Of a stretch of 64,000 nt of DNA, positions 7,598-15,729 are shown one piece after another. The notes beneath the pieces are model-generated. The model saw nothing but the letters and a program-made list of their open reading frames with translations, ran no database searches and was not told where the DNA came from. The position numbers were made by a program, and so were the translations under genes. Every line of letters starts with the position of its first letter. The stretch's first letter is position 1. Source of the stretch: Candidatus Pseudobacter hemicellulosilyticus (GTDB lineage: Bacteria > Bacteroidota > Bacteroidia > Chitinophagales > Chitinophagaceae); assembly GCA_029202545.1 (NCBI GenBank), contig CP119311.1, positions 3,038,001 to 3,102,000 on the forward strand, given 5' to 3'.

Positions 7598-8575
7598 ATG
7601 ATCCGTTCAGGTTTGTATTCATATACCAATACCATACCAGCGGTATGGGAACAGCTGACTGTACCCGGTGTTGAGAATTATGTGGTGCAGGGGGCCTTCG
7701 GGCGGGCCCTGATAGCCGGCCTGGAAGGGCCGGGTTTTGCTGTCTGGCAGCAAGTGCTGGAGCCCGCTACCAACCAGTATTTTCCGTCTGTACTGAACGG
7801 GCGGGGGATACAATTGCCCATTGCCCTGAAGGGCAGCTGGCAGGGGCGGGTGGCTGGTACAGCGGCTGAATGGCGGATACCGGAGGGGCAATTTAATCTG
7901 CTGGCGGATGCCGGCCAGGGCCTGGAGTACCGGATGGAAGCGGGCAAAACAGGTCAGTGGTGCACCCTTTACCTGACGGTGGATTACCTGGCGCAGTTTG
8001 TTCCCTATTTTCCGGCGCTGGAATCATTTGTGGAAGCGGCGGCGGCCGGTGAAACCGGCTTGCCGGGTTCTTCTCCGGCACGTATTACGCCGGAGATGGT
8101 CCTGATGGTGCGCAACCTGCTGCACAATGAATTTACCGGCGATGTGCGGACCCTTTACCTGCAATATAAAATACCGGAATTATTATTGCTGGCCCTGAAC
8201 AGGGTGGCGCCGGCCTATCTGCCGGCGGGAGATATCCGGTTGCAGGTATATGATATTGATAAGATCCGGGAGGCGAGGGAATACCTGTTACTGAATATGG
8301 AGCATCCGCTGACGGTGATTGAGCTGGCGCATAAAGTGGGGCTGAATGATTTCAAACTGAAGAAAGGCTTCAAACAATTATATGGGGTCACCATTTTCGA
8401 TTTCCTGCTGGAGGCGCGGATGGACAAGGCCAAGACCCTGTTGCTGGAAACCGATACACCGGTCCATGAGATCGCCTTTGCCACGGGCTATAAAAATGTA
8501 TCCAGTTTTACGGCAGCTTTCAAGAAGAAGGTGGGTTATCCGCCTACTATCATGAAGCGGCAGAAGGGTGGTTGA
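7598..8575 (+). CDS. AraC-family transcriptional regulator
   Basis: The 325-aa protein carries a C-terminal AraC/XylS domain: IREAREYLLLNMEHPLTVIELAHKVGLNDFKLKKGFKQLYG is the first helix-turn-helix, and VHEIAFATGYKNVSSFTAAFKKKVGYPP is the second helix and signature. The N-terminal 220 residues are a sensor region of unknown ligand. I prefer ATG 7598 (MIRSGLYSYT); a TTG at 7565 would add 11 residues. A GGAGG lies almost against the ATG, which is unusually tight, so the start is uncertain. It is followed, tail to tail with a 1-bp gap, by the mini-FecR gene. The target regulon is unknown. Confidence 0.85.
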   Translation: MIRSGLYSYTNTIPAVWEQLTVPGVENYVVQGAFGRALIAGLEGPGFAVWQQVLEPATNQYFPSVLNGRGIQLPIALKGSWQGRVAGTAAEWRIPEGQFNLLADAGQGLEYRMEAGKTGQWCTLYLTVDYLAQFVPYFPALESFVEAAAAGETGLPGSSPARITPEMVLMVRNLLHNEFTGDVRTLYLQYKIPELLLLALNRVAPAYLPAGDIRLQVYDIDKIREAREYLLLNMEHPLTVIELAHKVGLNDFKLKKGFKQLYGVTIFDFLLEARMDKAKTLLLETDTPVHEIAFATGYKNVSSFTAAFKKKVGYPPTIMKRQKGG

Positions 8576-8576
8576 G

Positions 8577-8813
8577 CTAAATATTCCTGCTGAACCGCAT
8601 ATAAGCCTGCAGCCAGTGGTATTTCCACAATTCCCTGAGGTCTGCAGAGAGCCGGAGCAGGTCCTGGCATTCTTCAAACAGCAGGTAGCTGTCTTCTCTT
8701 GCATTGATCCAGGTATGCAGTTCTTTCATTTCCTGCTGGAGCAGTTCGCCCCGCAGGTGTTTCATAATAAGGTTTGATATCCTGGTGGCTTTTTCCGGTT
8801 GGTGATCTTTCAT
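8577..8813 (-). CDS. free-standing FecR N-terminal (anti-sigma) domain protein
   Basis: The 78-aa protein aligns by eye with the cytoplasmic N-terminus of FecR anti-sigma factors. RISNLIMKHLRGEL...EMKELHTWINA matches RIVALIVKSLKGEL...EQQELDRWVSA of the FecR encoded at 61.5 kb. It stops before any transmembrane segment and has no periplasmic FecR domain. That leaves a small soluble helical protein that could bind an ECF sigma factor without a surface signal. The nearest sigma gene, at 9803-10465, is on the same strand but 990 bp upstream. It could instead be a remnant of a full fecR, but no downstream fecR sequence remains; the next gene begins 1 bp away. Confidence 0.6.
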   Translation of the reverse strand: MKDHQPEKATRISNLIMKHLRGELLQQEMKELHTWINAREDSYLLFEECQDLLRLSADLRELWKYHWLQAYMRFSRNI

Positions 8814-8871
8814 CGGAATGCATTTCTATGTAGATATAACAACTGGGCAGGCTAACTGTACTACGTGGCGG

Positions 8872-8885
8872 ATAGAAATTTCTAT
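8872..8885. promoter_or_regulatory. 14-bp perfect palindrome upstream of the mini-FecR gene
   Basis: ATAGAAATTTCTAT is a perfect palindrome 59 bp before the minus-strand start at 8813. The half-site ATTTCTATG recurs at 8822-8830, nearer the gene, so this could be an operator with an auxiliary site. No regulator is assigned. Confidence 0.3.
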
Positions 8886-9308
8886 GGAAATTGATCTGTT
8901 TCCGGAGGCTTACCTGTACCATTAAGTGTAAATATGTACCGATCACTAAAGTGCATGGCCGGTTACGGATAAAATACGGAAGAATGTAAAAAATCGAAAG
9001 TTTTTATCCCGAATTCATAATAGCTACTGGCGGAAGCGTTCGATATTTAATGCGGGAAAGAATAGTATGTAGAAGCGGCCGGTGTGCGGGGTATAGACCG
9101 GCTGCGAAAAACGGATGATCGATAGCAACTCTTTAATTCTTTCCGGATGCCTGGCTGTATATGTAGGCATGTACTGCTGCTGTGGTTATGTTCAGGATGC
9201 AGAGGGTCAACGTAACCTGCAGGGGGGCAGACATGAGTGGCAACTTCAGGGACTGTAGTGCGGCAGGTATCCGGATCTTATGGCAACAAGCGGATCGATC
9301 ATATACAT

Positions 9309-9338
9309 GAAAAAGCCGGGTAGTGATACCCGGCTTTG
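9309..9338 (-). terminator. hairpin with short U-run, minus-strand terminator
   Basis: On the minus strand an 11-bp perfect stem AAAGCCGGGTA/TACCCGGCTTT with a 4-nt loop runs into TTTC. It has no adjacent protein gene; it may end read-through from the ECF sigma gene upstream. Confidence 0.5.
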
Positions 9339-9459
9339 GGGATGACTGCCGGTCCTGGAAAGGGCCGCAGTTGGATGCAGCAGGAACTGCATCCGGGAGA
9401 GTTGAAACAAATACGGTATGGATCAAGGAACCTGGTGGGTATCTGCGGCTTTGCCGGAG

Positions 9460-9519
9460 AAAAAAATGAAGGGAGAGTAGAAACACTCCCTTGTAGTGAC
9501 CCAACCAAACAGTCACATG
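9460..9519 (-). ncRNA. candidate small RNA of about 60 nt with two hairpins and a U7 tail
   Basis: On the minus strand TAGTTTTG (9531-9524) fits the -7 promoter consensus TAnnTTTG exactly. About 5 nt later comes GTGAC-11 nt-GTCAC, and then AAGGGAGT paired with ACTCTCCCTT, followed by CA and seven T. The spacing would give a compact transcript of 55-60 nt with an intrinsic terminator. There is no open reading frame of note in it. The call rests only on signal order; no family was recognised. Confidence 0.4.
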
Positions 9520-9523
9520 CGAT

Positions 9524-9531
9524 CAAAACTA
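9524..9531 (-). promoter_or_regulatory. -7 promoter element of the candidate small RNA
   Basis: TAGTTTTG on the minus strand matches TAnnTTTG. A matching -33 element is not evident upstream. Confidence 0.4.
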
Positions 9532-9802
9532 ACTGTCTTTGTAATTCCTTTTCATGTATGATTTTATGGCTATACTCACATTTACCTATACCTGATATAG
9601 GTGATTACTATTATAACAACCGGAATCGAAAATTGTACTATCAGGTTAGCAGAAATTTTTTTATGTCGACGGTCTACAGCCGATAGGGAGGGCAAATACC
9701 TCCTGTCGGCCATTTTGTATGACCGGAGCCGGGTAGTAAAGAGCTGGATGTGGTGTTGTGTAACTGTGTAGGATAAACGGGTAGGGGAAACGGGCTGCTG
9801 CC

Positions 9803-10465
9803 TCAGGACAGGGACAATGATTTCCGGGTCAGCAGTTTGGTACGGAGCAGTTGCATAGCCCGCATCTTCTGGTTCTTGACGGTATGGATAGAGATATCCA
9901 GCTGCCTGGCTATATCCTGGTTCTTCATATTTTCCAGTATACTCATTTTAAAAACTTTACGGGACTGGGCTGGCAGTTTTTCGATCTCCTGGTAGATCTC
10001 CCGCAGGACTTCTGTGCGGACCATGCTGTTCAGGATATGATCCTCTTTTTCACTGGCCAGGTAAGCCAGTTCCCGGATGGATGCTGAATCCCGCTGGTGT
10101 TGCTTCAGGAAATTCAGGCAGGCATTACGGGTAGTAATGTAGAGGAAGGCCTTGATGTTCTGCACGCTTTCAAAGTCCGTGTGTTTTTTCCAGAGTTTCA
10201 TAAAGGAGTCCTCCACAATGTCCTCTGCGGCTGGCCTGTTGCGGATGAGGCGATAGGCGAAAAAACAGAGGGGGGCATAGTAGAGGTCGAAAAAGGTGAT
10301 CATGACCTGAGAGTTGCCGGCTTTGAGGCTGGCCATGATAGCAGGTGTCACTGCTTCTTCGGGGGTAGTACAAGTGTATGCACTACCGTTAGGAATGGTT
10401 TTGGGAATTGACTGCTCTTCAACAGAAACCTGTTCCTGGTAAAGGACTGGCCCTTGTAGCTTCAT
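9803..10465 (-). CDS. RNA polymerase ECF sigma factor (Bacteroidota FecI-like)
   Basis: The 220-aa protein has sigma region 2 (LIRNRPAAEDIVEDSFMKLWKK, then NIKAFLYITTRNACLNFLK) at about residues 75-125. Region 4 (IEKLPAQSRKVFKMSILENMKNQDIARQLDISIHTVKNQKMRAMQLLR) lies at about 160-210. An extension of some 55 residues precedes region 2, longer than in most FecI-like factors. I use ATG 10465 rather than the GTG one codon upstream. No full fecR follows; the nearest partner candidate is the 78-aa FecR N-terminal-domain protein at 8577-8813. No SusC gene is linked. Confidence 0.87.
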   Translation of the reverse strand: MKLQGPVLYQEQVSVEEQSIPKTIPNGSAYTCTTPEEAVTPAIMASLKAGNSQVMITFFDLYYAPLCFFAYRLIRNRPAAEDIVEDSFMKLWKKHTDFESVQNIKAFLYITTRNACLNFLKQHQRDSASIRELAYLASEKEDHILNSMVRTEVLREIYQEIEKLPAQSRKVFKMSILENMKNQDIARQLDISIHTVKNQKMRAMQLLRTKLLTRKSLSLS

Positions 10466-10615
10466 CACTGCAATGTTTTTGATTGGTTAAGTCATCTGCT
10501 GGGGCCGGGAATGGCGCAGGTGGACGCTCCATACCGAAGGCTGGTCAACAAGGTGGCGGCCTGGCTGTAGCTATGGACAAAACGGGCCATGCTACTGCAT
10601 TTGCTGTAGTATTAT

Positions 10616-10629
10616 CTTATGGCCATAAG
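10616..10629. promoter_or_regulatory. 14-bp perfect palindrome in the sigma/ROK gap
   Basis: CTTATGGCCATAAG is fully self-complementary and is flanked by an outer pair CTGTAG (10604-10609) and CTACAG, so a longer stem is possible. It lies about 150 bp upstream of the sigma gene start on the minus strand. Confidence 0.3.
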
Positions 10630-11385
10630 CCACACTGCTACAGACAGACTGCTGCCTGATCGCTTTTACATTGAAATTGTCATCGTCGAGAGTGAGAAAA
10701 TGGTGCGTGCTACTTTAGAGGCCTTGCAGTGAAGCCATCCTATTCCCGTAAGATTACTTCGCTGCGGTACTGTTGTACCTGTATGTATCTGGTGCCTGAT
10801 AGCGACAATATGTATCTTTTAAGTACAATTGTTCGTATCAGGTACAATTTTACATGCAAAAACGCTATCCACAAAAAGAATTTTAAGTGTAAGCCTGTAG
10901 GCCGGCAAGTCTGACCGGATTCGGGAAGTGAAAGCCGGGGATCTGCGGTCTTGTATGGCTGTTGGGGTTTGCTTATCGTGAGGGAGGGCTGCGGGTTGTA
11001 TACAAGCAGCGCATGCGGCCTGGGCGCGGAAGCATATGGTGCAGCTGAAATGGTTTGTCCGGGGCAGGTTCCGGCAGGCCCAGGCAACGGTAAACTGTCC
11101 GCGGCCAGTTTGGTTGTACTGAGTCAGCCTTTGCATCGGTGTCAGACCGGTAACCGGCACGCTTGACAGCTCACTGTGGGACCATTGTTCTGTTCAACAA
11201 ATTGCGTTGTTGGTTAAAACCGGCAAGCCTCGGGCGCTACAGCTCTTGCTGCCTCCGGCGCTGCTATCAAAGCTGTCCGCGGCCCCGGGCGCAGGGCTGC
11301 CCACCCTGCAGCCGTTCAGGGGCGGCTTCGAAAAAAAACAACCGGGTTTTCGCCGGTTAATCCTTTTTCTTTATCTTCACGCCAT

Positions 11386-11403
11386 AGCTAAAACGTTTTA
11401 GCT
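11386..11403. promoter_or_regulatory. LacI-family-type operator upstream of the ROK kinase
   Basis: AGCTAAAACGTTTTAGCT is a perfect 18-bp palindrome with the central CG typical of LacI/GalR operators. It ends 83 bp before the ROK start codon. A LacI-family gene lies at 46921-47955 in this window and is one candidate binder; other LacI proteins of the cell are equally possible. Confidence 0.5.
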
Positions 11404-11486
11404 CGACCTCTCTACCGCTTGTAAGGCAGTCGACGAATGCCAGTCGGGGATAGGTTGTCATTCACTTGCCTTAAACTGTTTTATTC

Positions 11487-12368
11487 ATGCAGCAATCATT
11501 CATTGCAGGCGCAGATATCGGCGGTTCACATATTACCGCCGCCCTCGTTGACCTCTCCACCAACACCCTGGTCCCCGGCACCCTCACCAGGCACGCGATC
11601 GCCACCCATGAGGAAGCCCCCGTGATCATCGAAAACTGGGCTCGCACCATCCGCGAAGCCTATGCTCATTTTCCCGCTTTCACCGGTCCCGTTCAGATCG
11701 GTATCGCCATGCCCGGCCCCCTGGACTATGAGCAGGGCATCTGTTATATCCGTAACCAGGGCAAATATGAATCCCTTTACGGTTTGAACATCAAATCGCT
11801 CCTGGCGGCCCAGCTGGGCATTACTGCCACCGATATCCGGATGATGAACGACGCCCTCTGTTTTCTCCAGGGCGAAGTAGTCGGCGGCGCCGCCACCGGT
11901 TTCACCCGTGTACTGGGCTTTACCCTCGGCACCGGCCTTGGCTCCGCTTTGTACAGCGATGGTCATACCATTGACGCCGATCTCTGGCAAAGCCCCTTCC
12001 GCGATGGCATTGCCGAAGATTATATCTCTTCCCGCTGGTTTGTGCAGCGCTACCATACCCTGACAGGCGGCTCCGTCACCGGCGCCCGTGAGCTGCAGGA
12101 GAAGGTAGGCAAGGAACCTATTGCAGGCGCCATCTTTGAAGAGTTTGCCGGTAACCTGGCCTGTTTCCTGGCGGGCGTGATCCCTCAGCACCAGCCCCAG
12201 GTAATTGTACTGGGCGGCAATATTGCCAAAGGCTACGAGCTGTTCCTGCCCCCGCTGGAAGCTACGCTGGCCCAGCAGGGTATCAATGTGCCCATCCGCA
12301 TCGCCACCCTGGGTGAGAACGCCCAGATCATTGGCGCAGCAGATTGCTGGCGCTATTCCCTGGCATAG
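11487..12368 (+). CDS. ROK-family sugar kinase or regulator-like kinase
   Basis: The 293-aa protein has the ROK phosphate loop GADIGGSHITAALVD at residues 8-22, the NDALCFLQGE segment with the catalytic Asp near residue 118, and GFTLGTGLGSALY near 150. The Cys-rich zinc site found in many ROK glucokinases is absent, and no helix-turn-helix is present, so it is a kinase-type member. The substrate is unknown; its place just before the uronate operon and its upstream LacI-type palindrome suggest a sugar or uronate derivative. A strong terminator follows the stop, so it is probably its own transcription unit. Confidence 0.82.
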   Translation: MQQSFIAGADIGGSHITAALVDLSTNTLVPGTLTRHAIATHEEAPVIIENWARTIREAYAHFPAFTGPVQIGIAMPGPLDYEQGICYIRNQGKYESLYGLNIKSLLAAQLGITATDIRMMNDALCFLQGEVVGGAATGFTRVLGFTLGTGLGSALYSDGHTIDADLWQSPFRDGIAEDYISSRWFVQRYHTLTGGSVTGARELQEKVGKEPIAGAIFEEFAGNLACFLAGVIPQHQPQVIVLGGNIAKGYELFLPPLEATLAQQGINVPIRIATLGENAQIIGAADCWRYSLA

Positions 12369-12392
12369 GCTCTTCTTCCCAAAATATTTCCT

Positions 12393-12428
12393 GGCGGCCC
12401 CTGCATAATTCAGCGGCCGCCTTTTATT
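12393..12428 (+). terminator. intrinsic terminator after the ROK kinase gene
   Basis: GGCGGCC (12393-12399) pairs with GGCCGCC (12415-12421), extended by CTG/CAG inside the loop, followed by TTTTATTTAT. Confidence 0.75.
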
Positions 12429-12568
12429 TATAAATAGCCGGCTCTTTGTGGAACTGCTGCTGACAATTTGTTTAACTACAGGCCGCCGCCCGGCTTTTTC
12501 AGGCCTCCCGCTCCCTTTTCCTCTCTTCCGCCATCTTTTTCTCCCTTGGCGCCAGCACCTTACACCGG

Positions 12569-12588
12569 TAACGTTTGCGTAAATAAAC
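12569..12588 (+). promoter_or_regulatory. putative operator shared with uronate locus B
   Basis: TAACGTTTGCGTAAATAAAC lies about 130 bp before uxaB. The sequence ACGWTTGCGTAAATAAAC recurs with one substitution at 48083-48100, upstream of the pectate lyase gene. Its core TAACG-4 bp-CGTAA is a near palindrome, as LacI-family sites are. Confidence 0.5.
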
Positions 12589-12716
12589 AGGCGGCCGCGG
12601 ACAGTTCTATAAGAATATCTGCCTACACTTGTGAATAATCTGCCGGGAGTAGTGGCTGCTATTGCCTTATTCCCGGGCCCCCGGATAGGAAACGTTCATT
12701 TTTAAATAACGCACCT

Positions 12717-14228
12717 ATGAACCTGTCAATCGACGCTTTGCCAATGATTAACTCCGCTGTTGTGGAGTTACCTTCCGCCAGCTATTTCCAGTTGCCTGAA
12801 AAAGTACTGCAGTTCGGCACCGGCGTACTGTTGCGCGGTCTCCCCGATTACTTCATCGATAAAGCCAACAAACGAGGCCTCTTTAACGGTCGCATTGTAG
12901 TGGTGAAATCCACCCGCGGTGGCGACAGCGACTCTTTCGCGCGCCAGCATGGCCTCTACACCCTCTGCGTAAGAGGCGTGGAGAACGGTCAGCAGACCGG
13001 TGAAAATATCGTGAACGCCAGCATCAGCCGCATGCTCTCCGCCCGCCACGAGTGGGAACAGATCCTGCAATGCGCCTCCAGCCCGGACATGGAGATCGTG
13101 ATCTCCAATACTACCGAAGTAGGGATTGAGCTGGTCCGCGAATCCATTCATGCCGAACCGCCCGCTTCTTTCCCCGCCAAATTGCTGGCCTTCCTGTATC
13201 GCCGCTTCCAGGTGTTTGGAGAAGATCCTGCCAAAGGCATGGTGATTGTGCCCACCGAACTGATCCCCGACAATGGGAAAAAACTCAAGAGCATCTGTAT
13301 TGAACTCGCCCTCCATAATAACCTGGAGCCCGCCTTCCTGCGCTGGCTGCGGACCAATAACCATTTCTGCAGCTCGCTGGTAGACCGCATCGTGCCCGGC
13401 AAACTGCCGCCAGCCGAACAAACCGCCATGGAACAGGAAGCCGGGTATACCGATGAACTGATGATCAAGTCCGAGGTGTACCGGCTCTGGGCCATTGAGT
13501 CCGACCAGGACATCGTGAAAGAAAAACTCTCCTTTGCTCAGGCTGATCCCGGCGTAGTGATTGCGCCTGATATCAATGTATTCCGTGAACTGAAGCTCCG
13601 CCTGCTCAATGGCTCCCATACTTTCAGCTGCGGCCTGGCCTACCTGGGCGGCTTCACTACCGTGAAAGAAGCCATGAGCGATTCGGCTTTCAATAGTTAT
13701 ATCAGTCGCCTCATGCTGGAAGAGATCGGCCCCGCCATCACAGGCGAAAATCTCTCCACGGAGATGGCTGCTGATTTTGCCGCCAAGGTCCTGGACCGTT
13801 ACCGCAATCCGTATATTGATCATCTCTGGATCAGCATCACCATGCAGTATACCTCCAAGATGAAAATGCGGAATATCCCGGTGCTGCTGAAGCATTATGA
13901 AGATGATGGCACTGTGCCCGAACAGATGGCCCTGGGCTTTGCCGGTTACCTGCTCTTCATGCGCTGCGCACAGGCAGAAGACGGCCAGTACTATGGCCTG
14001 AAGGACGGCGAGAAATATATTGTCAATGACGACCTGGCCGGCTGGTTTGCCGAAAAATGGCAACAGGAACTCCCCGGCCTGGTACAATCGGTACTGGGCG
14101 ATAAAAGCTTCTGGGGCGCTGATCTCCTGGCCCTGCCCGGTTTTGCTGAAGCCGTTACCAACAACCTCCAGCAACTGATCAATGAAGAACCGCGGACCGT
14201 CTTCAACAGGTTCGCTCAACCTATTTAA
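12717..14228 (+). CDS. uxaB: tagaturonate reductase (altronate oxidoreductase), copy 1
   Basis: The 503-aa protein is a mannitol-dehydrogenase-family NAD-dependent reductase that converts D-tagaturonate to D-altronate. Family segments are LQFGTGVLLRGLPDYFIDKANKRG (residues 32-55), ISNTTEVGIEL, KGMVIVPTELIPDNGKKL, FCSSLVDRIVPGKLP and LKLRLLNGSHTFSCGLAYL (near residue 300). The lysine and asparagine of RLLNGSHT sit where the catalytic region of the family is found. Length agrees with UxaB (about 480-500). It opens locus A, 38 bp ahead of uxaC, with a hairpin overlapping its stop codon. A second copy is encoded at 56785-58326. Confidence 0.92.
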   Translation: MNLSIDALPMINSAVVELPSASYFQLPEKVLQFGTGVLLRGLPDYFIDKANKRGLFNGRIVVVKSTRGGDSDSFARQHGLYTLCVRGVENGQQTGENIVNASISRMLSARHEWEQILQCASSPDMEIVISNTTEVGIELVRESIHAEPPASFPAKLLAFLYRRFQVFGEDPAKGMVIVPTELIPDNGKKLKSICIELALHNNLEPAFLRWLRTNNHFCSSLVDRIVPGKLPPAEQTAMEQEAGYTDELMIKSEVYRLWAIESDQDIVKEKLSFAQADPGVVIAPDINVFRELKLRLLNGSHTFSCGLAYLGGFTTVKEAMSDSAFNSYISRLMLEEIGPAITGENLSTEMAADFAAKVLDRYRNPYIDHLWISITMQYTSKMKMRNIPVLLKHYEDDGTVPEQMALGFAGYLLFMRCAQAEDGQYYGLKDGEKYIVNDDLAGWFAEKWQQELPGLVQSVLGDKSFWGADLLALPGFAEAVTNNLQQLINEEPRTVFNRFAQPI

Positions 14229-14253
14229 GCAGGCGCAGGCCTGCTGCTTTTTT
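14228..14253 (+). terminator. terminator-like hairpin between uxaB and uxaC
   Basis: AGCAGG-CGCAGG-CCTGCT is followed by GC and six T, starting at the last base of the uxaB stop codon and ending 13 bp before the uxaC ATG. It may reduce read-through within the operon or protect a processed 3' end. Confidence 0.6.
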
Positions 14254-14265
14254 AATTGTGTGGTT

Positions 14266-15705
14266 ATGAAAAAATTCCTGGACGAAAATTTCCTGTTGCA
14301 TACCAAGACAGCCGAAAGGCTGTACCATGAGTATGCCAAAGACATGCCCATCATCGATTACCACGGCCACCTGCCGCCCCAGCAAATGGCGGAGGACAAA
14401 CAGTTTGAGAACCTCACGCAGGTATGGCTCTATGGCGATCACTATAAATGGCGCGCTATGCGCACCAACGGTGTTGATGAAAGTTATTGCACCGGCAACC
14501 GGAGCGATTATGAGAAGTTTGAACAGTGGGCTGCCACCGTGCCCTTTACGCTCCGCAATCCCTTGTACCACTGGACCCACCTGGAACTGCAGCGGTATTT
14601 TGGTGTGGACGCCATCCTGGAGCCATCCACCGCACGCGCAGTGTATGAGCAATGCACCGCCCTGCTGCAAACACCTGATTACAGCGTGCGTAACCTGCTC
14701 CGCAAAATGCAGGTCCGCCTCATCTGTACTACAGACGATCCTGTGGATTCCCTGGAATACCATCGCCAGATGAAGGCCGATGGTTTTGATATTCCCGTAC
14801 TGCCCGCATTCCGGCCGGATGCAGCCATGAACGTGGACAATCCCGCTGCTTTCAACCAATACCTGCAACGCCTGGAACAGGCTTCCGGTATCACAGTGAA
14901 TTCTTTTGATACCTACCTGGACGCCCTGCGCAACCGGCACGACTATTTCGCCGCACAGGGCTGCAATGTATCAGACCATGGACTGGAAGAGATCTATGCC
15001 GAAGACTATACCGAAGCAGAGATCAAAACCATCTTCAATAAAGTATACAGCGGCAAGCCGCTGGAAGAGCTGGAACGCAAACAGTTCAAATCCGCCATGC
15101 TCGTCATTTTTGCGGAATGGGACTGGGAACGGGGCTGGGTGCAGCAATACCACCTGGGTGCTATCCGCAATAATAACAGCCGGATGATGCGCCAGCTGGG
15201 ACCTGATACCGGCTGGGATTCCATCGGTGATTTTTCACAGGCCCGGACACTGGCCCGCTTCCTCAGTAAGCTGGATGGGGAAGATAAACTGACAAAGACC
15301 ATCCTCTATAACCTGAACCCGGCCTATAATGAAGTGTTTGCCACCATGATCGGCAACTTTAATGACGGCTCCGTTGCCGGTAAAGTGCAATGGGGCTCCG
15401 GCTGGTGGTTCCTGGACCAGAAAGATGGTATGACCAAACAGCTGAATACCCTGTCCAATATGGGTTTGCTGAGCCGCTTTGTAGGCATGCTCACCGATAG
15501 CAGGAGCTTCCTGTCCTTCCCCCGCCATGAATATTTCCGTCGTATATTGTGTAACCTGCTGGGCGAAGAGATAGAGAACGGTGAACTGCCCAACGACCTG
15601 GGCTGGATCGGCAAAATGGTACAGGATATCTGTTTCCACAATGCCCAACAATATTTCAACTGGCAGGCCATCACCCAAAAGGGCGCGGCCCAAAAGATCA
15701 ACTAA
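14266..15705 (+). CDS. uxaC: glucuronate/galacturonate isomerase
   Basis: The 479-aa enzyme isomerises D-galacturonate to D-tagaturonate and D-glucuronate to D-fructuronate. It begins MKKFLDENFLLHTKTAERLYHEYAKDMPIIDYHGHLPP, the standard UxaC N-terminus with the metal-binding HGH (about residues 33-35). Other family blocks are YKWRAMRTNGVDE, LICTTDDPVDSLEYH, FRPDAAMNV, and C-terminal LTDSRSFLSFPRHEYFRRILCNLLG. I use ATG 14266; an upstream in-frame start would place 28 unrelated residues inside the preceding hairpin region. It is cytoplasmic and the only uxaC in the window, so both loci depend on it. Confidence 0.96.
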   Translation: MKKFLDENFLLHTKTAERLYHEYAKDMPIIDYHGHLPPQQMAEDKQFENLTQVWLYGDHYKWRAMRTNGVDESYCTGNRSDYEKFEQWAATVPFTLRNPLYHWTHLELQRYFGVDAILEPSTARAVYEQCTALLQTPDYSVRNLLRKMQVRLICTTDDPVDSLEYHRQMKADGFDIPVLPAFRPDAAMNVDNPAAFNQYLQRLEQASGITVNSFDTYLDALRNRHDYFAAQGCNVSDHGLEEIYAEDYTEAEIKTIFNKVYSGKPLEELERKQFKSAMLVIFAEWDWERGWVQQYHLGAIRNNNSRMMRQLGPDTGWDSIGDFSQARTLARFLSKLDGEDKLTKTILYNLNPAYNEVFATMIGNFNDGSVAGKVQWGSGWWFLDQKDGMTKQLNTLSNMGLLSRFVGMLTDSRSFLSFPRHEYFRRILCNLLGEEIENGELPNDLGWIGKMVQDICFHNAQQYFNWQAITQKGAAQKIN

Positions 15706-15729
15706 TTACAGTACGGAATTACAGCACGT

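Larger units (their letters stand above)
8814..9802. other. 989-bp gap with several dyads and a candidate small RNA
   Basis: No convincing protein gene is seen on either strand. The gap holds a perfect palindrome (8872-8885), a terminator-like hairpin (9309-9338), GGATGCAG/CTGCATCC (9373-9394), a candidate small RNA (9460-9519), ACCTATA/TATAGGT (9584-9602) and GCCGA...TCGGC (9679-9710). It lies between an ECF sigma gene and a mini-FecR gene. Confidence 0.5.
10466..11486. other. about 1 kb without a convincing gene
   Basis: This gap separates the minus-strand sigma gene from the ROK kinase. It contains a palindrome at 10616-10629, two copies of GTACAATT at 10823 and 10842, and the LacI-type palindrome at 11386-11403. 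A 37-codon frame (10619-10732, plus strand) starts inside the first palindrome but resembles nothing I know. Confidence 0.5.
12369..12716. other. promoter/leader region of uronate locus A
   Basis: These 348 bp hold the ROK terminator, the motif shared with locus B (12569-12588) and a second CG-centred dyad GAAACGTTC (12689-12697). No small gene was recognised. Confidence 0.5.

Noticed and set aside
9133..9516. 127-codon minus-strand frame in the 8.8-9.8 kb gap
   Set aside because: It runs through two terminator-like hairpins, has no plausible ribosome-binding site, and its translation has unusual composition.
9336..9686. 116-codon plus-strand frame in the same gap
   Set aside because: Its composition is unlike neighbouring proteins and it crosses opposing structured elements; nothing supports translation.
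10619..10732. 37-codon plus-strand frame
   Set aside because: The translation ends in a protein-like stretch (IVIVESEKMVRATLEALQ), but there is no ribosome-binding site or family match, so it is not listed as a gene.
10823..10849. two GTACAATT copies 19 bp apart
   Set aside because: They are too short and A/T-rich to call a repeat or operator; the -7 consensus is missed by one base.
12768..14354. 528-codon open frame on the minus strand opposite uxaB
   Set aside because: It mirrors the uxaB coding frame; the plus-strand protein has clear family motifs and the minus translation resembles nothing known.
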